From positions 99,668-163,667 of the forward strand of contig MUGG01000169.1 in the NCBI GenBank assembly GCA_002148405.1: DNA of 64,000 nucleotides, written 5' to 3'. Shown in pieces: positions 16,665 through 25,981 of the stretch. The number at the start of each line of letters is the position of its first letter. Within the stretch, counting starts at the first letter, position 1. The translations under genes were made by a program, and so were the position numbers. This DNA is from Alkalinema sp. CACIAM 70d (GTDB lineage: Bacteria > Cyanobacteriota > Cyanobacteriia > Leptolyngbyales > Leptolyngbyaceae). Below the pieces are notes generated by a model. It was not told where the DNA came from. It did no database searches and worked only from the letters and a program-made list of their open reading frames with translations.

Positions 16665-17582
16665 ATGACTCTAGCAGACAAATTAGCTCAGGAATGGCGA
16701 TCGCAGTTACAGGCAGACCTACCGGGCCAAGTCAGTGCCCATGAAGCCATTGTGGCGTGGCTGCTGGGAGAAAACCAAGATCAGTTCGATACGTTTACGA
16801 ATACCCAGTTAGACATTGCTCGCCAAGCAATGGACTATCGCTATCGGATTCTGCGAGATCGCTATCTCGATGCCAACCCCGAGCGGGCCTATCGCAATTT
16901 GATCCAACGCCTCAGCGGTTTATTTTTATTGCGAAATAAAATTAAAACCTGGATTTCCCTGTCCCGCGATCGGCAGAGAACGGTGGTGGATGTGTTGCAG
17001 GAAGTCATTCAAGAGCTGATGCAACAGGATTCCTATCTGCAACAGCAAACCGCTTGGATCGGCCAGTGCACAACCGACGCCCGGCTGCGGAATGCCCTTG
17101 TTTTGGCTGCAACAGAGGAATACTGCCTGCGTCCCATTCGCAATCAGCCCTTGCTGATGTATCGATTTGTTAATTATCTACGCCGATCTCAACGGGGGGG
17201 GATGACCCAAGTCCCCACGGCTGATTTCATCCGGTTGGTATCGGAAGAAGTCAACCCGGATGATGCAGACGGATCCGTCAGCCTGTTGGATGGTCAAGCC
17301 ATTTCAGAATATCAAGATGCCCAAGCCCAAGCTGAACAGCGGGAAGTGCGGGATGCGGTGGTCGGTAACCTGGCGGCTTATTTGGATGAAAAAGTGGGCC
17401 CGGAAGCCTCTGCGTGGCTGAAGTTGTACTTACAAGGAAAAACCCAGGAAACCATCGCAGAAGCCTTAAACATGCCCATTAAGCAGGTCTATCGGCTACG
17501 GGAAAAAGTCAGCTATCATGCGATTAAAGTTTTTGCCGCGAAAAAGCAGCCAGAACTGGTTGCAGAATGGCTGGGCAGCTAA
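16665..17582 (+). CDS. HetZ-like regulatory protein with sigma-region-4-like helix-turn-helix
   Basis: A 305-residue soluble protein. The segment KTWISLSRDRQRTVVDVLQE (about 98-117) and EEYCLRPIRNQPLLMYRFVN resemble HetZ and its paralogues, which are regulators of cell differentiation in filamentous cyanobacteria. Paralogues also occur in strains without heterocysts. The C-terminal part (LQGKTQETIAEALNMPIKQV then YRLREKV) reads as a helix-turn-helix like sigma-70 region 4. The HetZ assignment is from memory of family motifs and is moderate. A role in heterocyst formation is not claimed. ATG at 16665 in an isolated unit. Confidence 0.6.
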   Translation: MTLADKLAQEWRSQLQADLPGQVSAHEAIVAWLLGENQDQFDTFTNTQLDIARQAMDYRYRILRDRYLDANPERAYRNLIQRLSGLFLLRNKIKTWISLSRDRQRTVVDVLQEVIQELMQQDSYLQQQTAWIGQCTTDARLRNALVLAATEEYCLRPIRNQPLLMYRFVNYLRRSQRGGMTQVPTADFIRLVSEEVNPDDADGSVSLLDGQAISEYQDAQAQAEQREVRDAVVGNLAAYLDEKVGPEASAWLKLYLQGKTQETIAEALNMPIKQVYRLREKVSYHAIKVFAAKKQPELVAEWLGS

Positions 17583-17863
17583 ATTGACAGCGATCGACTG
17601 TAAAAATCTTCCTGCGAGATCTCCAGGGAGAGTGTTCTCATCCGGGGCTTGACCCTGTAAACTGTCCCATAGATTCGTGGGTAGTCTTAGAATTTCTTGC
17701 CATTTCCCAGAGATTTTCTAGCCTGCGCAATCGCACCCTTGGTTGCAGCCAAGCGTTTCAGCAAACCACCTGAAGTTGAAGGCCACCAGAAGTTCAGGCG
17801 ACCTTGATGAAGCAGGCAAGCGCAAACTTAAGGGTTGGTGTATCGGCTTAGGGAGAGAAAGCA

Positions 17864-18904
17864 GTGGACAAGTTTGCAGCAGAAACACTCAAAGCGATCG
17901 CAGAAAAGCTCATCCGTGCCCGAGAAGCTCAGGGAATTTCTTTGAATGAGGTATCTGCTAAAACTTACATTCCGCTGCGGATTTTAAAGGCATTGGAGGC
18001 CGCAGAGACCTACAAGCTACCGGAACCCATTTTTGTTCAAGGCTTTATTAAGCGGTATGCCGACTTAGTGGGGTTGGATGGCACCACTATTTCCCATGAA
18101 TTTCCCTTGGCTCAGACAACGAGTAGCATTCCCAATCCGGTGATTACCCAGGCTCAAACCGTCCCATCCCGTCCGCCCGAGCCCCTGCTGAAGCCTCCCA
18201 TTCAAGCTCCTGTCTCAAATGCTTCTCGGCTGGAATCGGGTAAACCCAGCCCTTCAAGTGTTGTCCCCTCAGCTTCTTCAAAGTCAGCCCCCGATCGAGT
18301 TAATGCTGCTGCCTCTAATGTTTCTACCCCGATCGCTGAACCAATTGCCAGTCGAAGCACCGCACTTCAAGATCTTCCTAGTTCTTGGACGAAATCGCCC
18401 GATCGTCCAACAGAACAAACCCATTGGCGATTACCTGTATTAGGCGGCCTTCTAGGGGTGGTTCTCCTAGGGAGCATTTTGCTGCTGCTCAGTCATAATC
18501 GTACGCCTAAGACCACCACCGAACCGACCCCCTCCACGAGTGCAACGACGACTTCACCATCTCCGCCCTCCGCATCTCAATCGATCGCGTCAAAATCTAC
18601 TCCGTCAACATCCCAAGCAGCTCCTAGTCCCTCCCCAGCGCCTCAACCGGGAGCCATCACCGTCAGTCTAAATGTGACCGATGAGAGTTGGGTGGAAGTG
18701 GAAGTCGATGGCAAAGTAGCAACCTCCGCCACCCTGCCAAAGGGAACCCAAAAAACTTGGTCGGGTCAGAAGGAAATTATTGTTTACTCGGGAAATGCAA
18801 AGGGTGTCTCGGTTTCCCGAAATCAAGAAGCAGCCAAAGCCTTGGGAACTACGGCTGATCCGAAGGGAATCAAATTCACAGCAACCGGTGAAAGTCCCCT
18901 CTAG
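17864..18904 (+). CDS. RodZ-like protein (N-terminal HTH, one TM, DUF4115)
   Basis: A 346-residue membrane-anchored protein. The N-terminal helix-turn-helix spans about residues 8-70 (IRAREAQGISLNEVSAKTYI and VQGFIKRYADLVGLDG), a fold that in RodZ binds the MreB cytoskeleton. A long Pro/Ser-rich linker leads to one transmembrane helix near residues 190-210 (LPVLGGLLGVVLLGSILLLL). A second Ser/Thr/Pro linker precedes the C-terminal DUF4115 domain (SWVEVEVDGKV). Probable role: rod-shape maintenance with MreB, by family analogy. The start is GTG 17864. Confidence 0.85.
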   Translation: MDKFAAETLKAIAEKLIRAREAQGISLNEVSAKTYIPLRILKALEAAETYKLPEPIFVQGFIKRYADLVGLDGTTISHEFPLAQTTSSIPNPVITQAQTVPSRPPEPLLKPPIQAPVSNASRLESGKPSPSSVVPSASSKSAPDRVNAAASNVSTPIAEPIASRSTALQDLPSSWTKSPDRPTEQTHWRLPVLGGLLGVVLLGSILLLLSHNRTPKTTTEPTPSTSATTTSPSPPSASQSIASKSTPSTSQAAPSPSPAPQPGAITVSLNVTDESWVEVEVDGKVATSATLPKGTQKTWSGQKEIIVYSGNAKGVSVSRNQEAAKALGTTADPKGIKFTATGESPL

Positions 18905-19347
18905 CATAAGCTGACCTCTCACTTGACAATCCCTAGGGCGCAGGCGAAGGGATCTTCTGCGAGCAAGGTTATAGCTGTAGCTAAATTAATTAGGACAACT
19001 TATTTTTGCTTGCTAGCCATCCGATCCCCCCTAAATCACCCTTAATCAAGGGGGACTTTGAGATAATTTGTCTAAATTCCCTCTTTTTTAAGAGGGGATC
19101 AAATCTGTAGCGTAGATGAATGAACTTGATACCACCGTCCTAACTTTATGGACTATGGCTATATCAGCGAGTTCTGACATGGGGAATTTCCTAGGCAGAC
19201 TGACCTGTACAGGCCACTATTCGGCACGGGGAACTCGGCTTGTATTTCCTTTAGAATTTCTCCAGAACTCTTCCTTGGGTCGGCTCTTTTAGAAAGCCCC
19301 TCATCCCTTACAATAGTTTGGATTTCTGCACCTCAAGATTAATTGCC
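18905..19347. other. Intergenic region upstream of carB
   Basis: 443 bp holding repeat copy B (19023-19100) and the carB promoter region. A plausible -10 box TACAAT is at 19309-19314, about 33 bases before the chosen start. Confidence 0.45.
19023..19100. repeat. Dispersed hairpin repeat, copy B (MITE-like)
   Basis: About 78 bp from GATCCCCC (19023-19030) to GAGGGGATC (19092-19100). It shares with copy A (10743-10844) the core CCCCCTAAATC...AAGGGGGACTTTGA and the flank AATCTGTAGC. This copy has a single core and is slightly diverged. Both ends can base-pair, giving a long hairpin. Confidence 0.8.
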
Positions 19348-22300
19348 ATGCCGCGTCGTAATGACCTCAAAAAGATCCTGTTAATTGGCTCGGGCCCGAT
19401 CGTGATTGGACAGGCTTGCGAGTTTGACTATTCGGGGACGCAGGCATGTAAAGCACTGCGGGATGAAGGATATGAGGTCATTCTCATCAACTCCAATCCG
19501 GCTACGATCATGACGGATCCGGAGACTGCCGATCGTACCTACATCGAACCCCTCACGCCCGAACTGGTGGAGCAAGTCATTGCCAAGGAGCGCCCCGATG
19601 CCCTCCTGCCCACCATGGGGGGACAGACCGCCCTAAACCTTGCCGTTACCCTGGCGAAGAATGGGGTACTCGATCGCTACAACGTTGAACTGATTGGTGC
19701 GAAACTGCCCGCAATCGAAATGGCGGAGGATCGCAAGCTCTTTAAAGAAGCCATGGAACGAATTGGCGTTGGTGTCTGTCCCTCCGGTTTGGCAGAAACG
19801 ATGGCAGAAGCCAAGCGCATCGCCCAGGAAATTGGTAGCTACCCCTTAATTATCCGTCCGGCCTTTACTCTCGGGGGCACTGGCGGCGGTATTGCCTACA
19901 ACCAAGAGGAATACGAAGCGATCGCCCAGTCCGGGTTAGACGCCAGCCCCGTTTCGCAGATTCTGGTTGAAAAATCGCTGCTGGGCTGGAAGGAATACGA
20001 ACTGGAAGTGATGCGGGATTTAGCCGATAACGTGGTGATTATCTGCTCGATCGAAAACTTTGATCCCATGGGCGTCCACACCGGTGACTCCATCACCGTT
20101 GCACCAGCGCAAACGCTGACGGACAAGGAATACCAACGCCTGCGGGATGCATCGATTAAAATCATTCGTGAAATCGGCGTCGAAACCGGCGGATCGAACA
20201 TTCAATTCTCCGTCAATCCTGAAACGGGCGAAGTGATTGTGATTGAGATGAATCCGCGCGTGTCCCGATCGTCGGCCTTAGCTTCGAAAGCCACGGGATT
20301 CCCGATCGCGAAAATGGCAGCGAAGTTAGCCGTGGGCTACACGTTAGATGAAATCCCCAACGACATCACGAAAAAGACTCCGGCCAGTTTTGAACCGACG
20401 ATCGATTACGTCGTTACCAAAATTCCCCGCTTTGCCTTTGAAAAATTCCCCGGTTCCCAGCCCACCCTAACCACGCAAATGAAGTCCGTGGGGGAAGCGA
20501 TGGCGATCGGGCGGACGTTCCAAGAGTCGTTCCAAAAAGCCTTGCGATCGCTGGAAACGGGGCGAGCGGGCTGGGGCTGTGATCGGGAGGAAACTTTGCC
20601 GACGATCGAACAAATTCGGGCTAGCCTCCGGACACCTAATCCAGAGCGCGTCTTCAGCTTGCACCACGCTATGCAGAGCGGGATGACCGTCGAGGAAATC
20701 CATGAACTAACGGCGATCGATCTGTGGTTCCTGGATAAGTTGCAAGATTTGCTGAAAACGGAGAAATTCCTCCGATCGACTGCCTTAACCAGCCTCGATA
20801 AAGACACCCTATACGCCATCAAACGGCAGGGCTTTAGCGATCGGCAAATTGCCTTTGCGACGGGCACCCATGAGGATGAAGTCCGCAGCTACCGCAAATC
20901 CCTCGGGGTGATTCCGGTCTACAAAACCGTTGACACCTGCGCGGCGGAATTTGAAGCGCTGACCCCCTACTACTACTCCGCCTACGAAACGGAAACGGAA
21001 GTGCTGCCCTCGGATAAGCCCAAAATTATGATCCTGGGCGGGGGCCCAAACCGGATTGGGCAAGGGATTGAGTTTGACTATTGCTGTTGCCATGCCTCCT
21101 TTGCCTTACAGGATGATGGCTATGAAACGATCATGGTCAACTCCAACCCCGAAACGGTTTCCACAGACTACGACACCAGCGATCGCCTGTACTTTGAGCC
21201 CTTGACCAAGGAAGATGTGCTCAATATTTTGGAAGCGGAAAATCCCAAGGGTGTGATTATCCAATTCGGTGGCCAAACGCCGCTGAAGCTGGCAGTCCCG
21301 TTGCAACAATATTTAGCCAGCGATTCCGCAACCGTTGAAACCAAGATTCTGGGCACCTCACCAGATTCGATCGACACCGCCGAGGATCGGGAGCGGTTTG
21401 AACGAATTCTGCGGGAGTTGGACATCAAGCAACCCGCCAACGGTCTTGCCCGCAGTTACGAGGAAGCGCGGGAAGTGGCCAACCGGATTAGTTACCCGGT
21501 GGTGGTGCGGCCTAGTTATGTGCTGGGCGGTCGGGCCATGGAGATTGTCTATTCCGATGCGGAGTTGGAACGCTACATGGTTTACGCCGTACAGGTGGAG
21601 CCGGATCACCCGATTTTGATTGATAAGTTTTTGGAAAACGCGATCGAGGTGGATGTGGACGCGATCTCCGATGCTACGGGGCAGGTGGTAATCGGGGGCG
21701 TCATGGAGCACATTGAGCAGGCGGGGATTCACTCGGGGGATTCCGCTTGTTCCATTCCGACGGTGTCGTTGCCGGAGAGCGTGCTGACGCAAATTCGCAC
21801 TTGGACGGTGCAACTGGCCAAAGCCCTAAAAGTCGTGGGCTTGATGAATATCCAGTTTGCCGTGCAAGGGGAACAGGTGTATATTCTGGAAGCCAATCCC
21901 CGCGCCTCTCGAACGGTGCCGTTTGTTTCTAAGGCGATCGGAAAACCCTTGGCTAAGTTAGCAGCGCGGATCATGTCGGGGAAAACGCTAGCGGAATTGG
22001 ATTTTACATCGGAAATTATTCCGACCCATATCTCGGTGAAGGAAGCGGTGTTGCCCTTTGAAAAATTTGCGGGGACGGATACCATTCTGGGGCCGGAGAT
22101 GCGATCGACGGGCGAAGTCATGGGCATCGATAGCAATTTTGGGACAGCCTACGCGAAGGCGGAGTTGGGTGCGAGTCAACGCTTGCCTCGGGAAGGCATG
22201 GTGTTTGTTTCGACCAATAACCGGGACAAAGGGCTGGTGGTGTCTGTCGTACAAGAGTTCATCGATCTGGGCTTCAAGATCGTGGCCACTAGTGGAACTC

Positions 22301-22584
22301 GTCAAGTCTTGAAGGAGCACGGTGTGGAAGTGGAGTTGGTCTATAAACTCCATGAGGGACGGCCCCATGTGCTGGATTGGATCAAGAATGGTCAAATCCA
22401 GTTGATTATCAACACGCCCTCTGGGGAAGAGGCCCAGTCCGATGGGCGCACGATTCGGCGGGCGGCGCTGATGTATAAAATCCCTATCGTGACGACGATC
22501 GCGGGGGCTAAGGCAACGGCGGCGGCAATTCGATCGATGCAATCCCAAGCCCTAGCGGTGAAAGCGTTGCAGGATTATTTTTAA
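19348..22584 (+). CDS. carB: Carbamoyl-phosphate synthase large subunit
   Basis: The 1,078-residue synthetase subunit makes carbamoyl phosphate from bicarbonate, ATP and glutamine-derived ammonia for pyrimidine and arginine synthesis. Two homologous ATP-grasp halves are visible: LLIGSGPIVIGQACEFDYSG near the start and MILGGGPNRIGQGIEFDYCC near residue 560. A C-terminal allosteric MGS-like domain contains TNNRDKGLVVSVVQEF and VATSGTR. ATG 19348 starts MPRRNDLKKILLIGSG. A TTG ten codons upstream also keeps the frame open but lacks homology. The small subunit carA is not in the window. Confidence 0.97.
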   Translation: MPRRNDLKKILLIGSGPIVIGQACEFDYSGTQACKALRDEGYEVILINSNPATIMTDPETADRTYIEPLTPELVEQVIAKERPDALLPTMGGQTALNLAVTLAKNGVLDRYNVELIGAKLPAIEMAEDRKLFKEAMERIGVGVCPSGLAETMAEAKRIAQEIGSYPLIIRPAFTLGGTGGGIAYNQEEYEAIAQSGLDASPVSQILVEKSLLGWKEYELEVMRDLADNVVIICSIENFDPMGVHTGDSITVAPAQTLTDKEYQRLRDASIKIIREIGVETGGSNIQFSVNPETGEVIVIEMNPRVSRSSALASKATGFPIAKMAAKLAVGYTLDEIPNDITKKTPASFEPTIDYVVTKIPRFAFEKFPGSQPTLTTQMKSVGEAMAIGRTFQESFQKALRSLETGRAGWGCDREETLPTIEQIRASLRTPNPERVFSLHHAMQSGMTVEEIHELTAIDLWFLDKLQDLLKTEKFLRSTALTSLDKDTLYAIKRQGFSDRQIAFATGTHEDEVRSYRKSLGVIPVYKTVDTCAAEFEALTPYYYSAYETETEVLPSDKPKIMILGGGPNRIGQGIEFDYCCCHASFALQDDGYETIMVNSNPETVSTDYDTSDRLYFEPLTKEDVLNILEAENPKGVIIQFGGQTPLKLAVPLQQYLASDSATVETKILGTSPDSIDTAEDRERFERILRELDIKQPANGLARSYEEAREVANRISYPVVVRPSYVLGGRAMEIVYSDAELERYMVYAVQVEPDHPILIDKFLENAIEVDVDAISDATGQVVIGGVMEHIEQAGIHSGDSACSIPTVSLPESVLTQIRTWTVQLAKALKVVGLMNIQFAVQGEQVYILEANPRASRTVPFVSKAIGKPLAKLAARIMSGKTLAELDFTSEIIPTHISVKEAVLPFEKFAGTDTILGPEMRSTGEVMGIDSNFGTAYAKAELGASQRLPREGMVFVSTNNRDKGLVVSVVQEFIDLGFKIVATSGTRQVLKEHGVEVELVYKLHEGRPHVLDWIKNGQIQLIINTPSGEEAQSDGRTIRRAALMYKIPIVTTIAGAKATAAAIRSMQSQALAVKALQDYF

Positions 22585-22639
22585 TGGCTAAAACAGCTAG
22601 CAGTTATACCGAGTCGCCGTTCGTGAATGCAGCGGTGAG

Positions 22640-23764
22640 TTAACGCAGCGATCGATCGATCTCAACGGGTTGAGAGGCTGGGGCAAGCATCACACGATCG
22701 CGCCCCAGTCTTTTTGCTTGGTATAAGGCTTGGTCGGCCCGGTCAAACAATTGCACGAGGGTTTCCTGGCGTTGCAAGACTGCGACCCCAAAGGAAGCGG
22801 TAACGTGGCCCACCTCTGGGATGGGGTGATTGGCGATGACCATTCTCAGCCGATCTGCCAGGTGTAGCAACTCCGTTTCGGTTTCTCCAGGCACGATGAC
22901 TAAAAATTCTTCGCCACCCCAGCGACTGAGAATATCCTGTTTCCGCAAATGGGTTTGGCAACAATGGGCGATCGTTTGTAGCACCCGATCGCCGACCAAA
23001 TGACCGTAGCGATCGTTCACCTGTTTAAAGTGATCGACATCGCAGAGAATGATGCCGATCGACGCTTCCGACTGCTCGAGCAAGGTTTGCAGGAATTTTT
23101 CACCCGCTCGACGGTTAAAGATTCCGGTGAGTCCATCTTTTTCGGCGACTTCCTTGAAGTGTAATCGCTCTAGATAAAGTTTGACAACGGCATCCTGAAG
23201 CTGGGAATAAAATAGGAGCAATGTAAAGTTGATTGCCATGGAAGGCAAAAGGGTAATCATTAAGTCAATGCCACGGGGAGTGGATAGTTCTGATAAATGA
23301 AAACTGAAATAGATAATGACAGGTGCTGCGATCGCCATCCATAGTACAATCGCAAGTTGGATAGCGCGATGGGGCTGAAGAAAAACGACAATTCCCGAAA
23401 TTAGCAGAAAAAATCCTGAGGAAATAGGCGGAAAACTATCCACTAAGCGGCGATCGGGATGTATCCAGGCATCAATGACAAAGAAGTATTCCGGAAGCAG
23501 AAAAATTAAGCAACTCCAGCCCAACGTGAGTTTGATGACGAGGGAGAGTTGCTGAGGCACTTTCAGCAGGTACAGCAGGAGGCTAAGGCAAAAGACAACA
23601 GTAGAGGGCGGAATGACTCTGGATAGGAGGTGGGGCTGGGGTTCAAAGGCATGGAGAACCGTTGCCAGCAGTCCTGCAAAAGTCATGACCGTTAGGATAA
23701 AAATGGAGGCTTTGCGTTTGAGGGCTTCTGTAGAATCGTCTGCTCGAAAGATCATAGGAGTCAT
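22640..23764 (-). CDS. Membrane GGDEF diguanylate cyclase
   Basis: A 374-residue protein. Roughly six hydrophobic segments (residues 20-40, 55-69, 78-98, 115-130, 138-158, 168-187) anchor a cytosolic GGDEF domain (about 205-365) that makes cyclic-di-GMP from two GTP. The active-site loop is GGEEF (283-287), the metal Asp is in CDVDHFKQVNDRYGH, and the inhibitory I-site RKQD (274-277) sits five residues before GGEEF. Catalysis and product feedback are therefore both expected. No EAL domain. The 5' end and leader of this gene are duplicated at 24882-25155. Confidence 0.92.
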   Translation of the reverse strand: MTPMIFRADDSTEALKRKASIFILTVMTFAGLLATVLHAFEPQPHLLSRVIPPSTVVFCLSLLLYLLKVPQQLSLVIKLTLGWSCLIFLLPEYFFVIDAWIHPDRRLVDSFPPISSGFFLLISGIVVFLQPHRAIQLAIVLWMAIAAPVIIYFSFHLSELSTPRGIDLMITLLPSMAINFTLLLFYSQLQDAVVKLYLERLHFKEVAEKDGLTGIFNRRAGEKFLQTLLEQSEASIGIILCDVDHFKQVNDRYGHLVGDRVLQTIAHCCQTHLRKQDILSRWGGEEFLVIVPGETETELLHLADRLRMVIANHPIPEVGHVTASFGVAVLQRQETLVQLFDRADQALYQAKRLGRDRVMLAPASQPVEIDRSLR

Positions 23765-23901
23765 CCTAAAACTGAATTTAAGATAGACAAATTATCCAGT
23801 TTTTGCCCCGAAATGATTCAGATCATCTCAATGCAGACGATCCATTAAATAGTTCATTTATCTTTATACACGTAAAATTATCTGCGTTCCTCCTTGGCAA
23901 T

Positions 23902-23930
23902 AAAAAACCTCCTACGGATTAGGCAGGAGG
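23902..23930 (-). terminator. Terminator of the PEP-CTERM gene
   Basis: On the minus strand a CCTCCT/AGGAGG stem (23925-23930 with 23908-23913) is followed by six T residues (A6 at 23902-23907 on the plus strand), 46 bases past the stop codon of the gene ending at 23976. Confidence 0.8.
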
Positions 23931-23975
23931 GAAAACCAGATTTTATAAGAATTAAGCTTCGATCGCTTCTGGGAT

Positions 23976-24566
23976 TTATTGCGCCTGTTCAGTTTTGTGC
24001 TTCTTCCTAAAGGCCGCAATGCCCACCCCAACTAAGCCAGGGAGGAGTGCCGGGGTGGGTATAGGGGTTGAGGGGGGTGGGGAGATTAAACTCACTTGTA
24101 AGTTGGCAGACGATTGAAATGTGCCAACCCCACCAAAATTAACAAAATTGGCTCGTCGGGATGCTGGTGGCAATGATGCCTCGTAATCAGCACTGCCGGA
24201 TAGTAGATAGTTTCCACCGCCGTTCCACGATTGACCACCAGAATCGGAAAAGCCAAGCGAATTGGTGAAACCGTAATTGGAGGCTGATTTGTAAACAAAT
24301 TGTGGCGAGAAGTTCAGAGAGGTGTCTTGAGCACTGACTGAGTTCCCGTTTAGAGTCGATAAGGTGAACTGGGTCACGGCAAAAGTCCCCAACGGATTGC
24401 TGGGGTTAGAAACATCACTAGTCGTGAATGTGCCAGATGCCCCGTTGGTTGAGGTTCCAAAAGACCATGACCATAATGAAAGTGCTTGAGCCGGGGCCAC
24501 CCCCCCTCCGAGTCCGATCGCCGCTGCACCAACCATAGCCACGCTAATGTTTTTTAGACCAAGCAT
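23976..24566 (-). CDS. PEP-CTERM sorting domain protein
   Basis: A 196-residue exported protein. ATG 24564-24566 is chosen over an in-frame ATG eight codons upstream because GGAGAG precedes it by about six bases. The signal peptide is VAMVGAAAIGLGGGVAPAQA. The mature part is rich in Ser, Asn and Gly without catalytic motifs. The C-terminus PTPALLPGLVGVGIAAFRKK matches the cyanobacterial PEP-CTERM variant: sorting motif, one hydrophobic span, basic tail. An exosortase elsewhere would process it at the cell surface, as in the family. It sits between the diguanylate cyclase gene and that gene's truncated copy. Confidence 0.85.
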   Translation of the reverse strand: MLGLKNISVAMVGAAAIGLGGGVAPAQALSLWSWSFGTSTNGASGTFTTSDVSNPSNPLGTFAVTQFTLSTLNGNSVSAQDTSLNFSPQFVYKSASNYGFTNSLGFSDSGGQSWNGGGNYLLSGSADYEASLPPASRRANFVNFGGVGTFQSSANLQVSLISPPPSTPIPTPALLPGLVGVGIAAFRKKHKTEQAQ

Positions 24567-24693
24567 TACAAACTCTCCGTATATATACATGAATGCTTGG
24601 TAGATGCAAGATACAATTCTTTGCTCAATTAGATTAGATTCTTACGGAGATTACAAGCATTTCACAGTTTCTTTAAAGATAGCTTCATCTTTA

Positions 24694-24735
24694 CTGGCAC
24701 TATACAACTGGCACTATACAACTGGCGCTGTACAA
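24694..24735. repeat. Triple 14-bp direct repeat upstream of the PEP-CTERM gene
   Basis: CTGGCACTATACAA is repeated at 24694-24707 and 24708-24721, with a diverged third copy CTGGCGCTGTACAA at 24722-24735. It lies about 130-170 bases upstream of the PEP-CTERM start codon. It could be iterated protein-binding sites or a slippage array. Confidence 0.75.
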
Positions 24736-24881
24736 GCTGATGCAGGGATGAATGACGAGATTACCAAAGGCACAAAGCTTCTAAATATCCTACCGTTCGA
24801 TGAGTTTCCCCTGAGATGAAGATTACACGCGCGATCTCGATTCGCTTTTGGATGGCATTACCTTAGAAGACGGAGACGAGC

Positions 24882-25095
24882 AGTTGCTGAGGAACTTTCA
24901 GCAGGTACAGCAAACAACTGAAAAGATGGCACTGGAGGGCGGAATAACCCTGGATAGGAGGTGGGGCTGGGGTTCAAAGGCGTGGAGAATTGTTGCCAAC
25001 AGCCCTGCTAAGGCCATGACCGTTAGGATAAAAATGGAAGCTTTGCGTTTGAGGGCTTCTGTAGAATCGTCTGCTCGAAAGATCATAGGAGTCAT
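24882..25095 (-). pseudogene. Truncated copy of the diguanylate cyclase 5' end
   Basis: The first ~54 codons repeat the start of the 22640-23764 gene almost exactly (MTPMIFRADDSTEALKRKAS and onward to LLSRVIPPS). About 35 bases that differ by a net 4-bp deletion then shift the frame and give an early stop (VVCCTC). The matching KVPQQL codons persist in another frame near 24885-24900. Similarity also covers about 60 bp of leader (to about 25155). No GGDEF domain remains. It is a partial duplication, not a functional gene. Confidence 0.85.
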
Positions 25096-25281
25096 CCTAA
25101 AACTGAATTTAAGATAAACAAATTATCCAGTTTTTGACCCAAAATGACTCAGACAATATAGACTCAGACGATCGAACGAGGAGTACACTTTAATGAAAAG
25201 AGCATTAAAAAAACAAAGCCCTATGTAATTCAATTCAGTGAGTTCTTTTGTGTTTTTTCAATTGCCATATTTTTTTGCTAA

Positions 25282-25683
25282 TTAGTCTTTATTGATCTTC
25301 AAAGTAACTTCATAATCGTTGGGCGAAATTACTTTTCCACTGTGTCGATCGGGACTGAGTTTAGCTAACCGAATGGTATAACTACGGTATTTCACAACTT
25401 GATCTCGTTCCATTGTATTTAAAACCGCAGTTGTTATCTTACGTTTGCGCTGGAGTTTCAACTTCACTTCTGCATTGCCTGCCCAATAGCACTCAACATC
25501 GATCGGACAGCGACTATCTGTTAGAACCGACTCAAACGTTAGCTTAATTTGGCTCTGCGGAAGTACAACTTCTTGCCCTAGCTTGAGGTTCAATTCTTGG
25601 TCGATCGGAATTGCATTACCCCGAAAAGCTACAAACATCCAACTCAAGCAAAAAATGATAACTAGCGCGATCGTCTTTTTCAT
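25282..25683 (-). CDS. Secreted protein of unknown function
   Basis: A 133-residue protein. ATG 25681-25683 gives a clean signal peptide, MKKTIALVIIFCLSWMFVAF, while a longer frame would bury it. The mature region holds DSRCPIDVECYWAGNAEVKL, a two-cysteine plus WAG motif that recurs in small secreted bacterial proteins of unknown function. The rest is predicted beta-rich. It is likely periplasmic or lipid-exposed with one disulfide. I do not recognise an activity. The upstream region has a 20-bp tandem repeat. Confidence 0.75.
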   Translation of the reverse strand: MKKTIALVIIFCLSWMFVAFRGNAIPIDQELNLKLGQEVVLPQSQIKLTFESVLTDSRCPIDVECYWAGNAEVKLKLQRKRKITTAVLNTMERDQVVKYRSYTIRLAKLSPDRHSGKVISPNDYEVTLKINKD

Positions 25684-25730
25684 GTAGGCCACCTTAGCCA
25701 CATCCCTACGACCTAACACTAATCCACCTT

Positions 25731-25782
25731 AGCTTATGCATTACTCTAAGAGCTTATGCATTACTCTAAGAGCTTATGCATC
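25731..25782. repeat. 20-bp tandem repeat, 2.6 copies
   Basis: AGCTTATGCATTACTCTAAG repeats at 25731-25750 and 25751-25770, with a partial third copy at 25771-25780. It sits about 50 bases upstream of the secreted-protein gene that begins at 25683. Confidence 0.9.
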
Positions 25783-25981
25783 ACGCAAGTTAAAGCACAA
25801 GCATCCTAGTGGATGCTGAGAGCGATCTCCATCTTCCGCGTCGCTTATTATAAGTTTTTTAAATTAATGGGCAGCTTGATGATAATTAAGACAAATTTTA
25901 AAATGTATTATTCTGTACTTTTCGCTACAGTTTTCTAGCTGTTATAGTAGTTTTAGAAGGAAAGAGCTAGGAGAAAGTAAA

